NCBI RefSeq assembly: GCF_033958435.1
Contig: NC_134138.1
Location: forward strand, 179,474,798-179,538,797
Length of the DNA stretch: 64,000 bases
Origin: Carettochelys insculpta
Lineage: Eukaryota; Chordata; Testudines; Carettochelyidae
Reading direction: 5' to 3'
Below the pieces are notes generated by a model, which was not told where the DNA came from, ran no database searches, and saw only the letters and a program-made list of their open reading frames with translations. The first letter of the stretch is position 1. Each line of letters starts with the position of its first letter. Below, piece after piece: positions 1-12,067 of the stretch. The position numbers and the translations under genes were made by a program.

Positions 1-1918
1 ACATCCTAGGCCTTAACTAGGGGTACAACAGCCCTACATACAACAAATATTTCTAAGCATTTCCCTACCCAGAATTTCTTCTGTTTCCTTTTCCTTCATA
101 CTCTTCCACATCCAGATATATACCTAGATATTTTTCCTTTTACTGTTAAGAATTTACATTCTCTGCAATAGACTTGTGCAGTGAAGTGGGATTCATTTGC
201 TACTAAATACGTAAGTGAAGTTTCCTTGAAAAAGGAAGAGCCTATCTGGCAAAAATATTCCCTTTTCTTCATACTTCACAGAAGGTCAGGGCCTGTCTTG
301 ATTACACCATTCTTATGAAGCACAAGCAAGGAGAATGTCATAGTGAAATATCTTCATTTTGATACTGAACATGTGCAGAATGCATGTATCCACATGGAAT
401 ATGGAGATGTGCTCTGATCTTTAGTCTTACCTGTTTCCAGAGTTGTAGTGAGCAGGGGAGAGGGAGAAAGTGGCTATAAATATGGATTTCTCCATTTCTA
501 GAGTATTGGTATTAGAAATTTATAATAAAATTTTGGATTAAGGCTTGGGTAAAGGGAGTCAAACATTAACACGCCTTTGTAGGTTACCTTTTAGTTTGAC
601 AGTAGCTCTGAAAGCTGTTGATATTATTCTGTTGAAGTCAATGGAGTAATACATAAGGAGTTCAACCTACATCTTTATTTCCAGGGGAGAACAGCTATAA
701 AGTCATAGTAGTCCCTCTGTCCATCCAGGCAGAAGCAGCTGCAGCAGGATGAAAAACAGATTCTGTCTTTCCCCAGGAGGTATAGTGATTTTTATTCTTT
801 GGTCTGCCAAAAGAGAGAGGTGATAATTCCATTGGAACACAACCTCTAACACCTATCTAACAGGTGATAATTGCTATCCAATGGGAATAGCACAGTAAAA
901 CCTAATACAAGTTAGGGAAATTTCACTATCTGTAAATTGTATTATGCCATACTACTTTCCTGTAAATTAGAGAACTTTAAATTTAGGCTCCTGCACTTTA
1001 CAGGGCTCAAGGTGAGAGGACACCTACTTCCCAGTGGCTGCCCATTGACTTTATTGGGGCTCTGCACAGGCTCAGGTTTCTGCCTACATGCTTTGCACGA
1101 TCAGAGCCAAAGCTTGAACTGACAAAAGCAGCTTCCACTCTCTTTTCTACAAGTGAAGATGTGCTCAGTGGAAAACAGAGTGGGCCTAATTGGTGTTGTA
1201 TTCCTAACTCTGCACACAAAATTAGCATTGTTCCTAACTTTGAACATAATCTTTAGATCATATATTTGAACATATCTTTAGAACACATCTTTAGATGCAT
1301 GTACAGATCCTGCAAACTGCTCCATGCATCATTGGCTTTAGACTAGTGCTCTCCACAGTCTATACGCTCTGCTAAATTGTTCCTCTTTTCCATGCTACTC
1401 TCCCCAACAGCAACACTAGGACATGAAGAGGGTTGGAGAAATGTAACAGCATGGAGGGAAAGACTGTGCAAGTGTAGAGTTTACTACCTGCTACATCATC
1501 TTGGGCACCAATGTGGGAATAAAATTACCCTTTTTACTCCCTAAAATAAAGCAGGGAAGGATTGCATTCTTTAAAACAAGGTAAGTTTAAAAAGATGTCT
1601 TTAAACTTCCTCTTTAGTAAATCACAATAATCAGTTTTAATCTGGTGCTTGTTAGCTTTTAGTCTAGTGTGCTATATGCAGATCTCCAAATGAATGCATG
1701 GACTGGAATGTAGATAAATCCCCAAATGTACGCACTGGAAGTAGTCTGTAAGAATTCAGACTTTTATTCTCTCCCAGAAAGTTGCTGTTTTTCTTTAGTG
1801 TTTGTGAGGGAATGATGCATGCATGTATATATGATGTTGTACCTGGGAATCTCAAAGCAGATTACAAAGTTGGCTTATTTTCCAGATACAAAAAAAAAAA
1901 AAAGTGACATGGAGAGAC
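1..1918. other. AT-rich stretch without a recognisable gene
   Basis: Only short open frames of about 60-75 codons occur, with no recognisable protein similarity and no codon-use signal. I see no tRNA fold or terminal repeats that I can support. It is probably intergenic or intronic sequence. Confidence 0.6.
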
Positions 1919-2035
1919 TAAGATCCTGATCCACAAAGGTATTTAGGCTCTAAACTTCCATTTAAATCAATGTAAATTAGGAGTCTAAATATGTTTTTGG
2001 ATCTGGACCTAAGTGACTTGGGCTCAATTCTTATA
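1919..2035. repeat. Short imperfect palindromic element
   Basis: The left end (reading ctgatccacaaaggtattta) is roughly the reverse complement of the right end (reading aatatgtttttggatctgga). This gives a structure of about 110 bp with inverted ends, typical of an old miniature DNA transposon. No target duplication was identified and the family is unknown to me. Confidence 0.4.
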
Positions 2036-2204
2036 GTGACCTGGGCACAGCAACCTAAAAGTATGCCTAAAGCTTGGAATAAAGACTATATTGACAACTT
2101 TGCTGCTCAGGGCAAAACTCTCAATTTAAAACAATTCAAGGGTGGAGAGAAGAAAGAAAGAAAGAAAACCTCCAAAAAATACACTGCACACTTAATTAAG
2201 AATA

Positions 2205-3672
2205 TAAGAACGACCATACTGGGTCAGACCATCCAGCCCAGTAACTTGTCTGCCAACAGTGGCCAATGCAAGGTGCCCCAGAGGAAGTGAAGTAAACAGG
2301 TAACAATCTCTTTCCTGTCATCCATCTCCAGCTTCTGACAAACAGAGGCTAGGCACACCATTTCTTACCCATCCTGGCTAATAGCCTTTAATGGACCTAA
2401 CCGCAACGAAATTATCTAATTCTTTTTTAAACCCTATTATAGTCCTAGCCTTCACAACCTCCTCTGACAAGGAGTTCTACATTTTGAGTGTGCGCTGTGT
2501 AAAGAAGAATTTCCTTTCATTTGTTTTAAAGCTATTGTCCATAAATTTCATTTGGTGTCCCCTAATTGCTATATTATGGGAACAGGTAAACATTTTTTCT
2601 TTGTTCACTTTCTTGATAGTACTCATAATTTCATATATCTCTGTCATATCTCCTCTTAGTCTCCTCTTTTCTAAGCTGAAATGCCCACAGTTCTTAGATG
2701 CCCTTTTCTGAACCTTTTGTAATGCTAATATATCTTTTTTGAGATGAGGTAACTACAACTCTATGTAGTATTCAAGATTTGGGTGTAGCATGGTTTTATA
2801 TAAGGGCAATAAGATATTCTCTGTCTTCTTCTCTATCGCCTTTGTAATGATTCTTAGCATCCTGTTTGCTTTTTTAATGGCCACTGCACACTGCATGGAT
2901 GTTTTCAGAGAACTATCCATGACTCCAAGATGTCTTTCTGATTAGTTGTAGCTAAATTAACCTCCATCATACTGCGTATATAGTTAGGGTTATTTTTTCC
3001 AATGTGCATTACTTTACATTTATCCATATTATATTTCATTTGCCATTTTGTTTTCCAGTCATTCAGTTTTGTGAAATCCTTTTGAACTCCAGTTTGGTCT
3101 TTACAATCTTGAGCAGTTTAGTATCATCTGCAAACTTTGCCATCTCACAGTTTACCCCTTTCTCCAGGTCATTTATGAATAAATTGAATAGGATTGGTCC
3201 TAGGACTAACCCTTGGAGAACACCACTGTTAACTCCTCTCCATTCTGAAAATTTACTATTTATTTCTACCCTCTGTTTCCTGTCTTTTGACTAATTCTCA
3301 ATCCATGAAAGGATTTTCCCTCTCATCCCATGACAACTTAATTTATGTAAGAGCCTTTGGTGAGGGACCCTATCAAAGGCTTTCTGGAAATCTATATCTA
3401 CCGGATCCCCTTTGTCCATATGTTTGTTAACCCCTTCAAAGAATTCTAATGGATTAGTAAGACATGATTTCCCTTTGCAGAAACCATGTTGACTTTTGAC
3501 CAACAAATTATGTTCTTTTATGTGCCTGACAATTTTATTCTTTACTGTGATTTCAACTAGTTTGCCCAGTACTGACATTAGACTTAGCAGTCTGTAATTG
3601 CTGTAATTAATTCCTGTAATTATCCCCTCGAGGAAAGGATGAGATTGTAAGTGCATCACACATGACAATTAT
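2205..3672 (-). mobile_element. CR1 LINE, 5'-truncated, minus strand
   Basis: Read on the minus strand, the element ends with the CR1 3' untranslated region: the complement of 'ccatactgggtcagaccatc' lies at about 2215 and is followed by the ATTCTTAT-like tail. Upstream on the same strand are decayed reverse transcriptase and C-terminal coding sequences, up to about 3672, where similarity stops. CR1 copies are usually 5'-truncated because reverse transcription starts at the 3' end. The coding sequence contains several stops and frame changes, so this is an old fossil copy. Confidence 0.85.
3291..3668 (-). pseudogene. CR1 reverse transcriptase fragment
   Basis: The 125-codon frame contains the CR1 motifs NKIVRHIKEHNLLVKSQHGF, GKSCLTN and [22 protein letters not shown] is the first catalytic-aspartate block of the reverse transcriptase palm. 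The FADD block and downstream thumb sequences continue in other frames towards 2400 and are broken by indels. The same region in the younger copy at 41.2-42.1 kb is clearly homologous. It is non-functional: only part of the domain survives and the endonuclease part is absent. Confidence 0.85.
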
Positions 3673-3754
3673 TAGTCACCTTTCTTAATGCACTCATGGA
3701 AGGTGCTCAGTTCTATAGTGATGAGGATAGTATAAGAAACAACATAGATTAGAA

Positions 3755-3832
3755 TACAACTTGTCCAAGAGCTGGGAGCAGATTCCATACTCATGTTTTT
3801 TCAGTGTGTTGCTCTAACCATCAACAATGCTG
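3755..3832 (-). repeat. Possible MIR-like SINE fragment
   Basis: The minus strand reads approximately 'gatggttagagcaacacac', then 'ctgctcccagctcttgg'. This resembles the tRNA-related head of CORE/MIR SINEs (GTGGTTAGAGCA, then a TTCNANTCCCAGCTCT-like B box). It is short and diverged, so the assignment is tentative. Confidence 0.3.
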
Positions 3833-4229
3833 CTTCTATTGTAATACAGAAAAAATATAACTCGAGTATTTCAGTGAAACAGGAATGTTAATTTTCTGCT
3901 ACTTTTTTTTTATTTTGGAATGATTACTAGAATTAACTTTCTTGATCCCGTTTCAAAAAAAATGCTGTGAGCTGCTAACTACCATCTACTTACTGTACAA
4001 GTGTGTCAAAGAACAGGCACATTTTTTCTGAACCAAAGCTGTGACTTACATTGAATTCAGATATTTGTTATTATAACACTTTTGTCAACTTTAGTATGAA
4101 ACCAGAACATTTTTATTTGAACACATATATGAAAACTTTCAAAAGCAATCCTCACTGTTTTCATGACATTTGCATAGCGAGAATTAATATATCAGAATTG
4201 ACTTACTTCCCTAGTGAAGTCCAAGGCTC

Positions 4230-4392
4230 TTCAGTCTCACGTTGATGTCCCTTACTCAATATGATACCATGGAGTACAGGGGTCGACGGCCAACTCAGAT
4301 AGGTCAATTTTGCCACATCGTCACTGAATGTGCAAAATCAAACTCCGGAAGATTGACCATAGTGCTTCAATCTCCAGTAAGTATAGACAAGG
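4230..4392. mobile_element. Non-autonomous DNA transposon remnant
   Basis: The sequence ends in 'gtaagtatagacaaggcc', which resembles an inverted Harbinger-like terminus (GGCCTTGTCTACAC on the other strand). The interior has CG-containing words such as 'ggggtcgacggcc' and 'tcaaactccggaagattgac' that are foreign to the AT-rich surroundings. The opposite terminus was not found, so it is probably truncated. Confidence 0.4.
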
Positions 4393-6604
4393 CCTGAGAT
4401 GCTTTTGAAAATGTTCTCTTTAGTTCTGGAGTTGAAGGAATCAAATGAGTAGATGCCAGCAGACTGACATACACCTTGATTCCACAAACACTGATACAAG
4501 GTTAACATGCAACGTAAGTCCCATTGATTTGGGCTTACAGTGAATGTTAAGCACATGCTTCGTTGCTGGATGGCGGCTATAACTACTACCACTCTCTGAA
4601 CAACACAATAAAATAAAAGTAAATTTAAATGTCTGGTGTTTATAAGGGATATGACTCAACAGAGACCTGCTTAAACACTCTTTACCTCCGCCATTCCCAA
4701 CAGATAAATTGTATACTGGATGATATATGGCCTTTTCTATTCTTGAGCTTTAGTTATAGCTGTATAGTTAAAGTGGTATCACTTCTCAAGTGTGGATGCA
4801 CTTATATTGACAGTCAGATGCTTAATATCCATTTTTCGGTGCCTGTATGGGAAAACCATTAGCTACAGTGGTACACATTACATGGGACATGAATGAGACT
4901 AAGTATATATTTCACATAGTTACATTGGTATAACTTGCAATTGCAGCCCTGGACTTAGTTGATATTATCCATTTAAAAAACTGCAAAACAAAGTGAAAGG
5001 CTGCAATGTATTGCTTACTGAACTGGAGGATTTAAACTACTAATTGGTTTCTTCAATTTGATGAAGCAGTTTCTTGTTGTCTTAAACAATTTTAGCTTAT
5101 TAGAACTTTGGCCTCCCTAGAATTTTAGCTCAAATTATCAGCTATGATGTCACACTAAGCTAACATATAACTCTTTCCACATAGTGCTATGTCATATCAT
5201 GAACAGAAGTTTGTTTTGCTTCACACATAAAATTTAAGATGTAACTGAAACTTTTATTCATCTTTGCAATAACTCTTATTTTCAATCAGGTTTTATGTCC
5301 ATTAAAATAGCTCTGTTTCAGGCCCCTATCCTGCACAATGCTGTGCCTGCATACTCATGTTGTCATACTGTGTCCATGGGGATCTAACCTTGCAGAGCAG
5401 CTTGTGGGGTTAGGACTTCACTTTATTTTCTGTTTGTGCTTGGCTGATGTTTCCTGTTGTCATAAAATGAGCTAATCACTGCTAGCTCTCAGGATAGTAA
5501 AATACTGCTGATCCATAAGGCTCTTTTATTATTTAGCAGGTAATTACTTGTTACGCAGGCCCAGCCGCAAGATAGTTTATCATGGCAAAGGTACGCCAGA
5601 TTGTTTACTTGGAGGAATGTTGTAAAATTCAGGAAAATAGTTTTTCTGCACATTCATGTAGTGAGCTTTTTTTACTAACCTCATCTCATTCTTTTAAATC
5701 TGAAAATTACCGTTTGCTGATGCCATCTTGCTCTCCTATATTTTATATAGACAAACTCTTAGGACAGAGAACAGGCTGTATCTGCTGCCAATGCAAGCAT
5801 TTTATACTGGGTCACATGTTTCTATTATGGATATCTTGCTGTTGATTCAGATGAGACACCTATCAGAAGCTGCTGAGTTTGAAAATCCAAAGTGGCTCTT
5901 TATGCCAGTGCATGTTGAGTTCAGACAAAGAAAGTACCTGGCAAAAGATTAGTTTTACTCTACTTATGAAGACCTCTTGCAAGCGTGCAAAATGAATTCT
6001 GTGTGTTTGATTTATTCCTTTGTAGTGTTGCCAGTTCTCATGATGGGATTGTAAACCTCACAATATTTTTTTCTCAAGTACCAACTCCCAGAGTGGAAAA
6101 AGTACCAAAAGACTTACATGTAGCCAGATCCCCTGGGCAGTAGGGTTGCCTCGTGGTTAGGTCCCGGTGATAACTGAGAGCAAGGAAGGGAGAGCAACAT
6201 AGGACTTGAGACCTCTTACCAAAGCCTGTTCCTTCAGTTTGTGGCATGCCCCCGAGTATCTAATTTCCCTTTCCTCAGTGGGGTTTCCCTTGTGGTTCTC
6301 TCCCATGGTGCCCAGGGAAGCATTTGGAGGCTTGCACACAAACCAGCAGACAGCACTGCCTCAGGCCCTGCAGACAGCAGAACCAGCTCCTACCTCTTCA
6401 CAGGTCAGCCCTGAACTGAGCTGAGTTCCCTCCTTTTATTCTATCCCAAGGCCTGGCAATGGTGGAATAGGGTGGGACTAATTGGGCAAAAAGGCCTTGT
6501 TTAACCCCTGCACTACCAGGCCTTCCCATCATTCCCTCACACAGAGTCACAGTGCAGCTGTTTTGAGGGGAACGTACTTTAGTACAACATACAGGTGTCC
6601 CGCT
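4393..6604. other. No gene recognised
   Basis: AT-rich sequence with only short open frames (maximum about 87 codons) lacking recognisable domains. A moderately GC-rich patch at about 6150-6560 has no coding features that I can identify. Confidence 0.55.
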
Positions 6605-6620
6605 AGAAACTGCTTGAGAA

Positions 6621-6655
6621 AACACACACACACATACACACACACACACACACAC
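6621..6655. repeat. (CA)n microsatellite
   Basis: An uninterrupted CA run apart from a single T, about 35 bp long. Confidence 0.95.
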
Positions 6656-6840
6656 GTCACATCTAGATTGTACTCATATGCAGAAGTGAAAGCAGCTGCA
6701 CTTTTACTCAGATAACTTTTTGGATACTTTTTCTACCTCTGTCAACTCCTGAAATCATGCTATGACTTGACAATTATAATTTTCCCTTAAAACTAAAACT
6801 AACTTTCTAACCTTTGGTTGTGGAGAAAACATAACTCCTA

Positions 6841-7081
6841 GGCTGTGTCTACACGTGCCCCTTCCTTTCGAAAGGGGCATGTTAATGAGTGGGTTTGAAA
6901 GATGCTAATGAGGCACTGCAATGAATATGCAGTGCCTCATTAGCATAATGGTGGCCGTGACGATTTGAAAGTGCAGCTTTTCGAATCGCGCACCGCCCAT
7001 GGAGACGGGACATTCCGAAAGGACTCCCCCCAGTTTTTGAAAGCTCCTTCTTCCTTTCTGGTGACACGTGTAGACACAGTC
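6841..7081. mobile_element. Harbinger-type miniature element (MITE)
   Basis: A 241-bp element begins ggctgtgtctacacgtg and ends cacgtgtagacacagtc, which form an almost perfect terminal inverted repeat. It is flanked by the 3-bp direct repeat CTA (6838-6840 and 7082-7084). It has no coding capacity. Internally it carries TTTCGAAA words and a palindromic module at 6904-6944 that also occurs in several other short elements of the window. Confidence 0.85.
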
Positions 7082-7084
7082 CTA

Positions 7085-9114
7085 AAGTCCCACAAACCAG
7101 CGAGTCAATAAGAAGAACTTAAAATTTTTTTTAAATCTCAAGGGTTTTAAATGGACTTCATGATTTTGGGGGTATCACTTAAGATTTCTAAATGTTGGGA
7201 TTTGTTAATACTGCCTTATAGTAAGTTACTATTACTGGTAAGAAAGTCGCTGTTTCTCCAAACAGCAAGTCTTCTCTTTCAGCTTATTGCAACGACTGCT
7301 AGCCCTCCACTGGGCTACTTTGCCCTTTGCCCTGTCCTTGTCTGCTGGATTCCTGCTGAAATTCTGTCTCAGTGCCATCTGATTTTGAGACTGCTCATTC
7401 TTGCCTCTACAATTCACCTTCACCCTTGTAGTTGTTGCAAAGTAAATGCAAAAAATTTATCCTATTGGATAGCCTTCACTTGTTGATCTTTCTCCCTTCC
7501 CTCTTTCTTCCACCAATGATGTCTGGAAAAGATAGTTTGTTCCTTTTCTGTTCTTGTCTGTCTTCACTCTTCAGTCATGTTGTGTGGACGGAGTTTCATT
7601 ACACAACACGACAATAAGTTTCCACTTCTAAATACACTTAGTTTCATTAACCTAAGATATAGGTAACACAGGTAAGGAATTACTTTAGGACTTAAGAGGG
7701 GTGAGTAGTTTACCTCTCCCTTTCAGTTATTTTAAAAATAATACCTTAGCTTACCTTGTCTGCCTCTCATTTAAGTTAAAATGTACAGTTTAGTATCATT
7801 CTAAGTCTGTCTTACCTTTTTACTACTTTGTTATTAGTGAAATAGTGCATCTCAGTACAATACTGTGAAAGCATCCAGCCTTCTGGATCCAAACTAAACT
7901 ATGGCTGAGGTTATTGATTTATTGTTTTGTTTTTTTGTTTTCGGTCTTTTTGTGGGCCCAGAATCTCTGAGTGTTTGAGGGGACTGGCAGGGTGGCATAA
8001 CGTTAGCAAAAGAGGTCTGCCACACCCCCAAACTTACCAGCAGAGGTAGGGAAAGCAGAGCAGCTCTGGCCCACCGTTCTCTGCTCTCCCAGCGTGGTGC
8101 TTGGAAAGGATGTGGAGCTGCCCCTGCATGCACTGGTGGGAAGTGGAACAGCACAGCCTGGGGAGCAGAGCCAGCTGGGGCCACATTGCTCCACTTTCCC
8201 CACCATGGCTGGTGAGTGTAGGTGGGGGGTGGACTCCTGCAGCTGACACTGGCCCCCGGCCCTGCTAACTCCCCAGACCATATTGGCTGGGGGAAGAAGC
8301 AGAGCCTGGGGTAGACAGTGGTTGTCCTGGACCTTCCTTGGGCTGGTGAGGGGTCACATGGCCAAAGAAACCTTTGTCACCCCTCACCAGTTCCCCCTGA
8401 CTACACATATGCCTGAGGGATCCCTCATCCCAGAGCCTCGTGGTCCTCTTTCTCTTGCTGGGCCTGGGAGGTTTTAGAGCATGTGGGGGGAAGGAACTAC
8501 CACATAGTTTTGATTGTCATTGAACTCACTGGAATTGGTGAAATTTTATCTGGTGCCCCATATTCAATACAGGGAAATATGGTTACTCTATGAGCAGGCC
8601 TGAGTTTAGCAGAGCATTTCATCATTATTCAGAAAAAAATTTAAGCACGTTTCACAGAATGATTTAACAAGGTTCCTATCCACATTTGTGTTATCATTTC
8701 AGTTTTGGTTTTTGTTGTTGTTTTTGGTCTTGTTTGTTTGTTTGCTTGTTTGTTTTGGTAAAGAGGATCCCACCCTTACAGGTTTCAGCTTCCACATCCA
8801 CAGTGACAACAATTCCCAAATCTGTTTCTCTAATACCTATGTACAGCCTTCTCTCATTTGTCCAACTCTATCTGAAAACCTCACTAAAAATTTCCTGCCA
8901 CCATCTCAATTTAGTATGATGCCAAATGTGCTACGCAACTTTCTTCCTAATCCCACTTCATTTCCATCTTTATTGCCACTGATAACACCAGAGATAACCC
9001 TGTCTCCTGGTCTCACTATATTAGTATTTCTTTTTCTTCCTAATATCTAGCCTTTCCTAAAATTTATCACTGATTCCATTCTGAGATCAACAAATTTTAC
9101 CTCTCTATCACACT
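7085..9114. other. No gene recognised
   Basis: Short open frames only. A GC-rich patch at about 8040-8470 gives overlapping open frames on both strands, which is expected from composition alone. I see no domain, splice pattern or terminal repeats. Confidence 0.55.
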
Positions 9115-9475
9115 GGCTACATATACACTACAGCAATCTGTTGACAGAAGTTACTGTTGGAAGATATCTGCTGTCAAAACTTCTGTCTACTGATTGCAGC
9201 CACACACAAAAGCAGAATGGCCAACCAGAAGCACAGAAGACAGGGCAGCATGGTGAGCTGGAAGCCCTGTCTGTCAACAGAGGGCCCCTTGGGGCACCCA
9301 CATGGCTTTTTTGTTGACAGAGATTCTTTCCAGAAAGGCATTTTGCCTCATGGGGGAGAAGCAGAGAGCTGTCAACAGAAGTGCCAAGTTCTGTCGAGAG
9401 TGTGTTGATGAACACATGCTTATTGTGGACGCTCCTGAAGTTTTGGTGACAAAACCCTCTAACATAGACATAGCT
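9115..9475. mobile_element. Decayed miniature DNA transposon
   Basis: The left end reads ggctacatatacactacagc, and the right end on the opposite strand reads agctatgtctatgttag, giving degenerate inverted termini of the GGCTATGTCTACACTA type. The interior is rich in 'ctgttgacagaag'-like words, as in the element ending at 44934. The right end abuts the 3' end of the minus-strand CR1, so it may have inserted at or into that CR1 tail. No clean target duplication is visible. Confidence 0.5.
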
Positions 9476-9477
9476 GC

Positions 9478-10180
9478 TGAGACAGACCAAAGATCCATCT
9501 AGTTCAGTATTCTGTCTTCCAACAGTAGGTAATGTCAGGTGCTTCAGAGAGACTGAACAAAACTGGTGATTATCAAATGATTGATCCCCTTTTGCCCATT
9601 TTGGGCTTCTGTCTAAGAGAGGCACCATCCCTGCCGCTCCTGGTTAATAGCCATTGATCAAGCTGTCTTCCATGACATTAGCTAATCGTTTTTGAGCCCC
9701 TGTTATAGATGTCCTTCACAACATTCTCAGGCAAAGCATTCTACAGGTTGTCTAGGTGTTTTAAAAAGAAATAGTACTTTTGTTTGTTTTGAACCTGATG
9801 TCTTCTAATTTCATTTGTTGACCCCTAGTTCTTGTGTTATGAGAAGAATTAAATAGCAGTTCTTTGTTTACTTTTATCACATCAGTCATAATTTTATAGA
9901 CCTCTATCACATTCCCCACTTGGTCATCTTTATTCCAAGCTGAAAAGTCCTGATTTTATTAATCTTTCCTCACAAAGAAATCACTTTTTGACCTTTTCTG
10001 AACAATTTCCAATTCCAATATATCTTTGAGATGAGGTGATAATATCTGCGTGATGTATTCAAGATGTATGTCTTACTATCTCCCTTTCCTAATGAATTCC
10101 AATGTTCTGTTACTTTTTTTTTTTGATTGCCACTGCACATTGAGTGGATGTTTTCAGAGAACTTTTCAGAATCACGCTAA
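9478..10180 (-). mobile_element. CR1 LINE, 3' part, split by a Harbinger insertion
   Basis: On the minus strand this is the CR1 3' untranslated end (the complement of 'cagaccaaagatccatct' at about 9484) preceded by heavily decayed 3' coding sequence. Similarity is interrupted at 10180 by the Harbinger element at 10181-13461 and resumes at 13465. The CR1 is therefore older than the Harbinger insertion. Confidence 0.8.
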
Positions 10181-10248
10181 GGCTACGTCTACACTACAAT
10201 ATAAATTAACCTCATTCTCATGAATTTGAATTTAAATTTCCACAAGCC

Positions 10249-10560
10249 TTCCAGCGGACAGATCTACAATGGCATCCATGGTGATGCAGGTAGCCAATAC
10301 AATCTTTCGGCATATCCTCAGGAAGACCATGACCCTGGCAGATGTACAAGCCAGAGTGGATGACTCTTCTGGCCAGGGGTTTCCTAACTGCGGTGGGGCA
10401 ATAGATGGCATGCACATTCCTATCACGACCACCTCACCTCTGAGTATGTGAACAGAAAGGCATAATTCTTTATGGTTCTGTAAGCATTGGTGGATCACAA
10501 AGGTTATTTCATTGACATCAACATGGAATGGTCAGGGAAGCCTCCATTTCTCCGTATCAT
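10249..10560 (+). pseudogene. Harbinger transposase fragment
   Basis: The plus strand encodes GQGFPNCGGAIDGMHIPI, which matches the block holding the first catalytic Asp of DDE_Tnp_4/HARBI1 transposases (compare GFPNYFGALDGTHIPI in the copy at 20.6 kb). It is followed in shifting frames by degenerate equivalents of NRKGYHSMVLQALVDxxGxF. The second Asp and the third acidic residue are not recoverable, and the N-terminal DNA-binding part is missing. It is a non-functional remnant on the strand and at the end of the element expected from the other copies. Confidence 0.8.
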
Positions 10561-10774
10561 TGTTTCCATGTTCCCATTGCCTTATCCAAGTTTGACTGTG
10601 TGAAAAATGCATTGTGGGTACCTATCTGACAGTGCCTTAGCTCTGGTTGCTTGTGAATGTTTGATGTCACTATCACAGAATGCAAAGCACTGTCCCAGAA
10701 TTCACAGCACCCAGTAACCACATGAAAACAAATGGGAGAGCAAGCCATTTTCTCCATCACAGCACTAGTGCAAG

Positions 10775-10892
10775 CATGGATCCTCAAATGCCTCAAGTCA
10801 CTGCACACACTATTGCAGCAACTTCATGGACAGGTGTGGATGGCTTTGCTGGCCAGGGGTTTCCTAACTGCAGTGGGGCAATAGAGGGCTGA
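10775..10892 (+). pseudogene. Second transposase scrap, duplicated block
   Basis: The stretch from about 10828 repeats the sequence at 10340-10395 (ggccaggggtttcctaactg in both) and encodes GQGFPNCSGAIEG. The catalytic Asp of GAIDG has become Glu. Just upstream the frame has Met-Asp-Pro-Gln, the same first four residues as the transposases starting at 21477 (minus strand) and 48686 (plus strand). This suggests the true N-terminus joined to the catalytic block by a deletion. It is non-functional. Confidence 0.55.
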
Positions 10893-10914
10893 GAAAAAAA
10901 GTCCCATCCTTGAT

Positions 10915-11080
10915 CCTTCTGTACAGCCCAGAATTTCTGAACATCCGCATATCATGAACCTTCCCTGACCATCCCATGTTGATGTCGGTGAAATGACCTG
11001 TGTGATCTACCAATGCTTGAAAAACCATAGAGAATTATGCCTTTCTGTTTATATACTCAGAGGTCAGGTGGTCATGTACT
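10915..11080 (-). repeat. Inverted duplicate of the transposase segment
   Basis: This stretch is largely the reverse complement of about 10415-10545. Shared words include 'catcccatgttgatgtc' against 'gacatcaacatggaatggt', and the complement of 'gaacagaaaggcataattct'. The two arms could pair in a transcript or single strand. They arose by an internal inverted duplication in the transposon. Confidence 0.7.
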
Positions 11081-11520
11081 CTGCTGCCACTGTGCCCTTT
11101 TCATGTCACTGGTTTCTGCTTCAGACCGCTCCACGTGCTGCAGGATCAAATCCTCCTTGGACCTTTTGTGCTTCCTCGACCTGTCTCCCACACTGGGCAT
11201 GACAGCTGGGAACTGAAGGACAAAACTGAGGTACAGTTCACACTAAGCCCTTGCCCATGGAATGAATGGGTCTCTATCTATACGATCAGGGAAAGCTTCT
11301 TTTAGCAAGGCTGTTTAAGGCTTATTAAGGATGGGATTCAAAGCATGTACTGCACAAGCCATCATTTACCCAGGACATTTTGCTGTGGACATGGTATGCT
11401 ATTGTCTGCTTTCCAGGAGGAAAGCAGGGTCTGCAAAGAAGGGTAAGCAGTCCAGTGTCCTGGAGCAAGGGCAAAACTTTTTTGGACATTCCTGGAGCAA
11501 CCCTCTGCAAGGAGCAAGGC

Positions 11521-11905
11521 CCACAGAGCCTAGCAGCTGCGTGTCGAGGGTGAAGGGTAGGGAAGGGTTTGATTCCAGCTACATAGATGGCTGGGTGCAC
11601 GGGGATCCTTGTAAACTTAAAAAAAAAAAAAAAAAAAAAAGTGCCAGGGGGCAGAGGGGATGGTTTTAGCCATTTTCCAGATCAGAGTAAAAGAAGTTTC
11701 TCAGCAGTCACAGGAGCAGCCCTCATTGGGGAAAAAATGCCATGTAAAGGAGGGCAAACCACGTGTTCTGCACATGCCCATTTGCAGTAGTAGGGTCTTC
11801 AGAGCCCAGTAGCTGCATGGTGAGGGGGAAGGGTGGGGAAAGTGTTGAATTCCAGCTGCATGGATGGCTGGATGCTGAGGGATCCCTGTACATTGGAAAA
11901 AAAAA
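11521..11905. repeat. Internal tandem duplication with poly(A) run
   Basis: A block of about 110-120 bp occurs twice, starting near 11521 and near 11797. Both contain 'cagagcc(t/c)ag(c/t)agctgc' followed by 'ttccagct(a/g)cat(a/g)gatggctgg'. The first copy ends in a run of about 22 A residues (11619-11640) and the second in a run of 9 A. The period is about 276 bp. The A-runs at the same place in each unit suggest a duplicated retroposed or poly(A)-bearing segment. I do not recognise a coding function. Confidence 0.55.
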
Positions 11906-12067
11906 TGCAGGGAGAAAAGAAAATGGGAGGGGAGAAGGCCCAGAGAGTAGGGGTGGGGGGAGATGGAGCATGCGCCAGCCATGTAGTGCAGAAATGCACT
12001 CCAGGGAAATGTAAAAGGGCAGGAAACATTGCAAAAAAATCCAGTCCAAGTTACCATGCTTCTTTAG

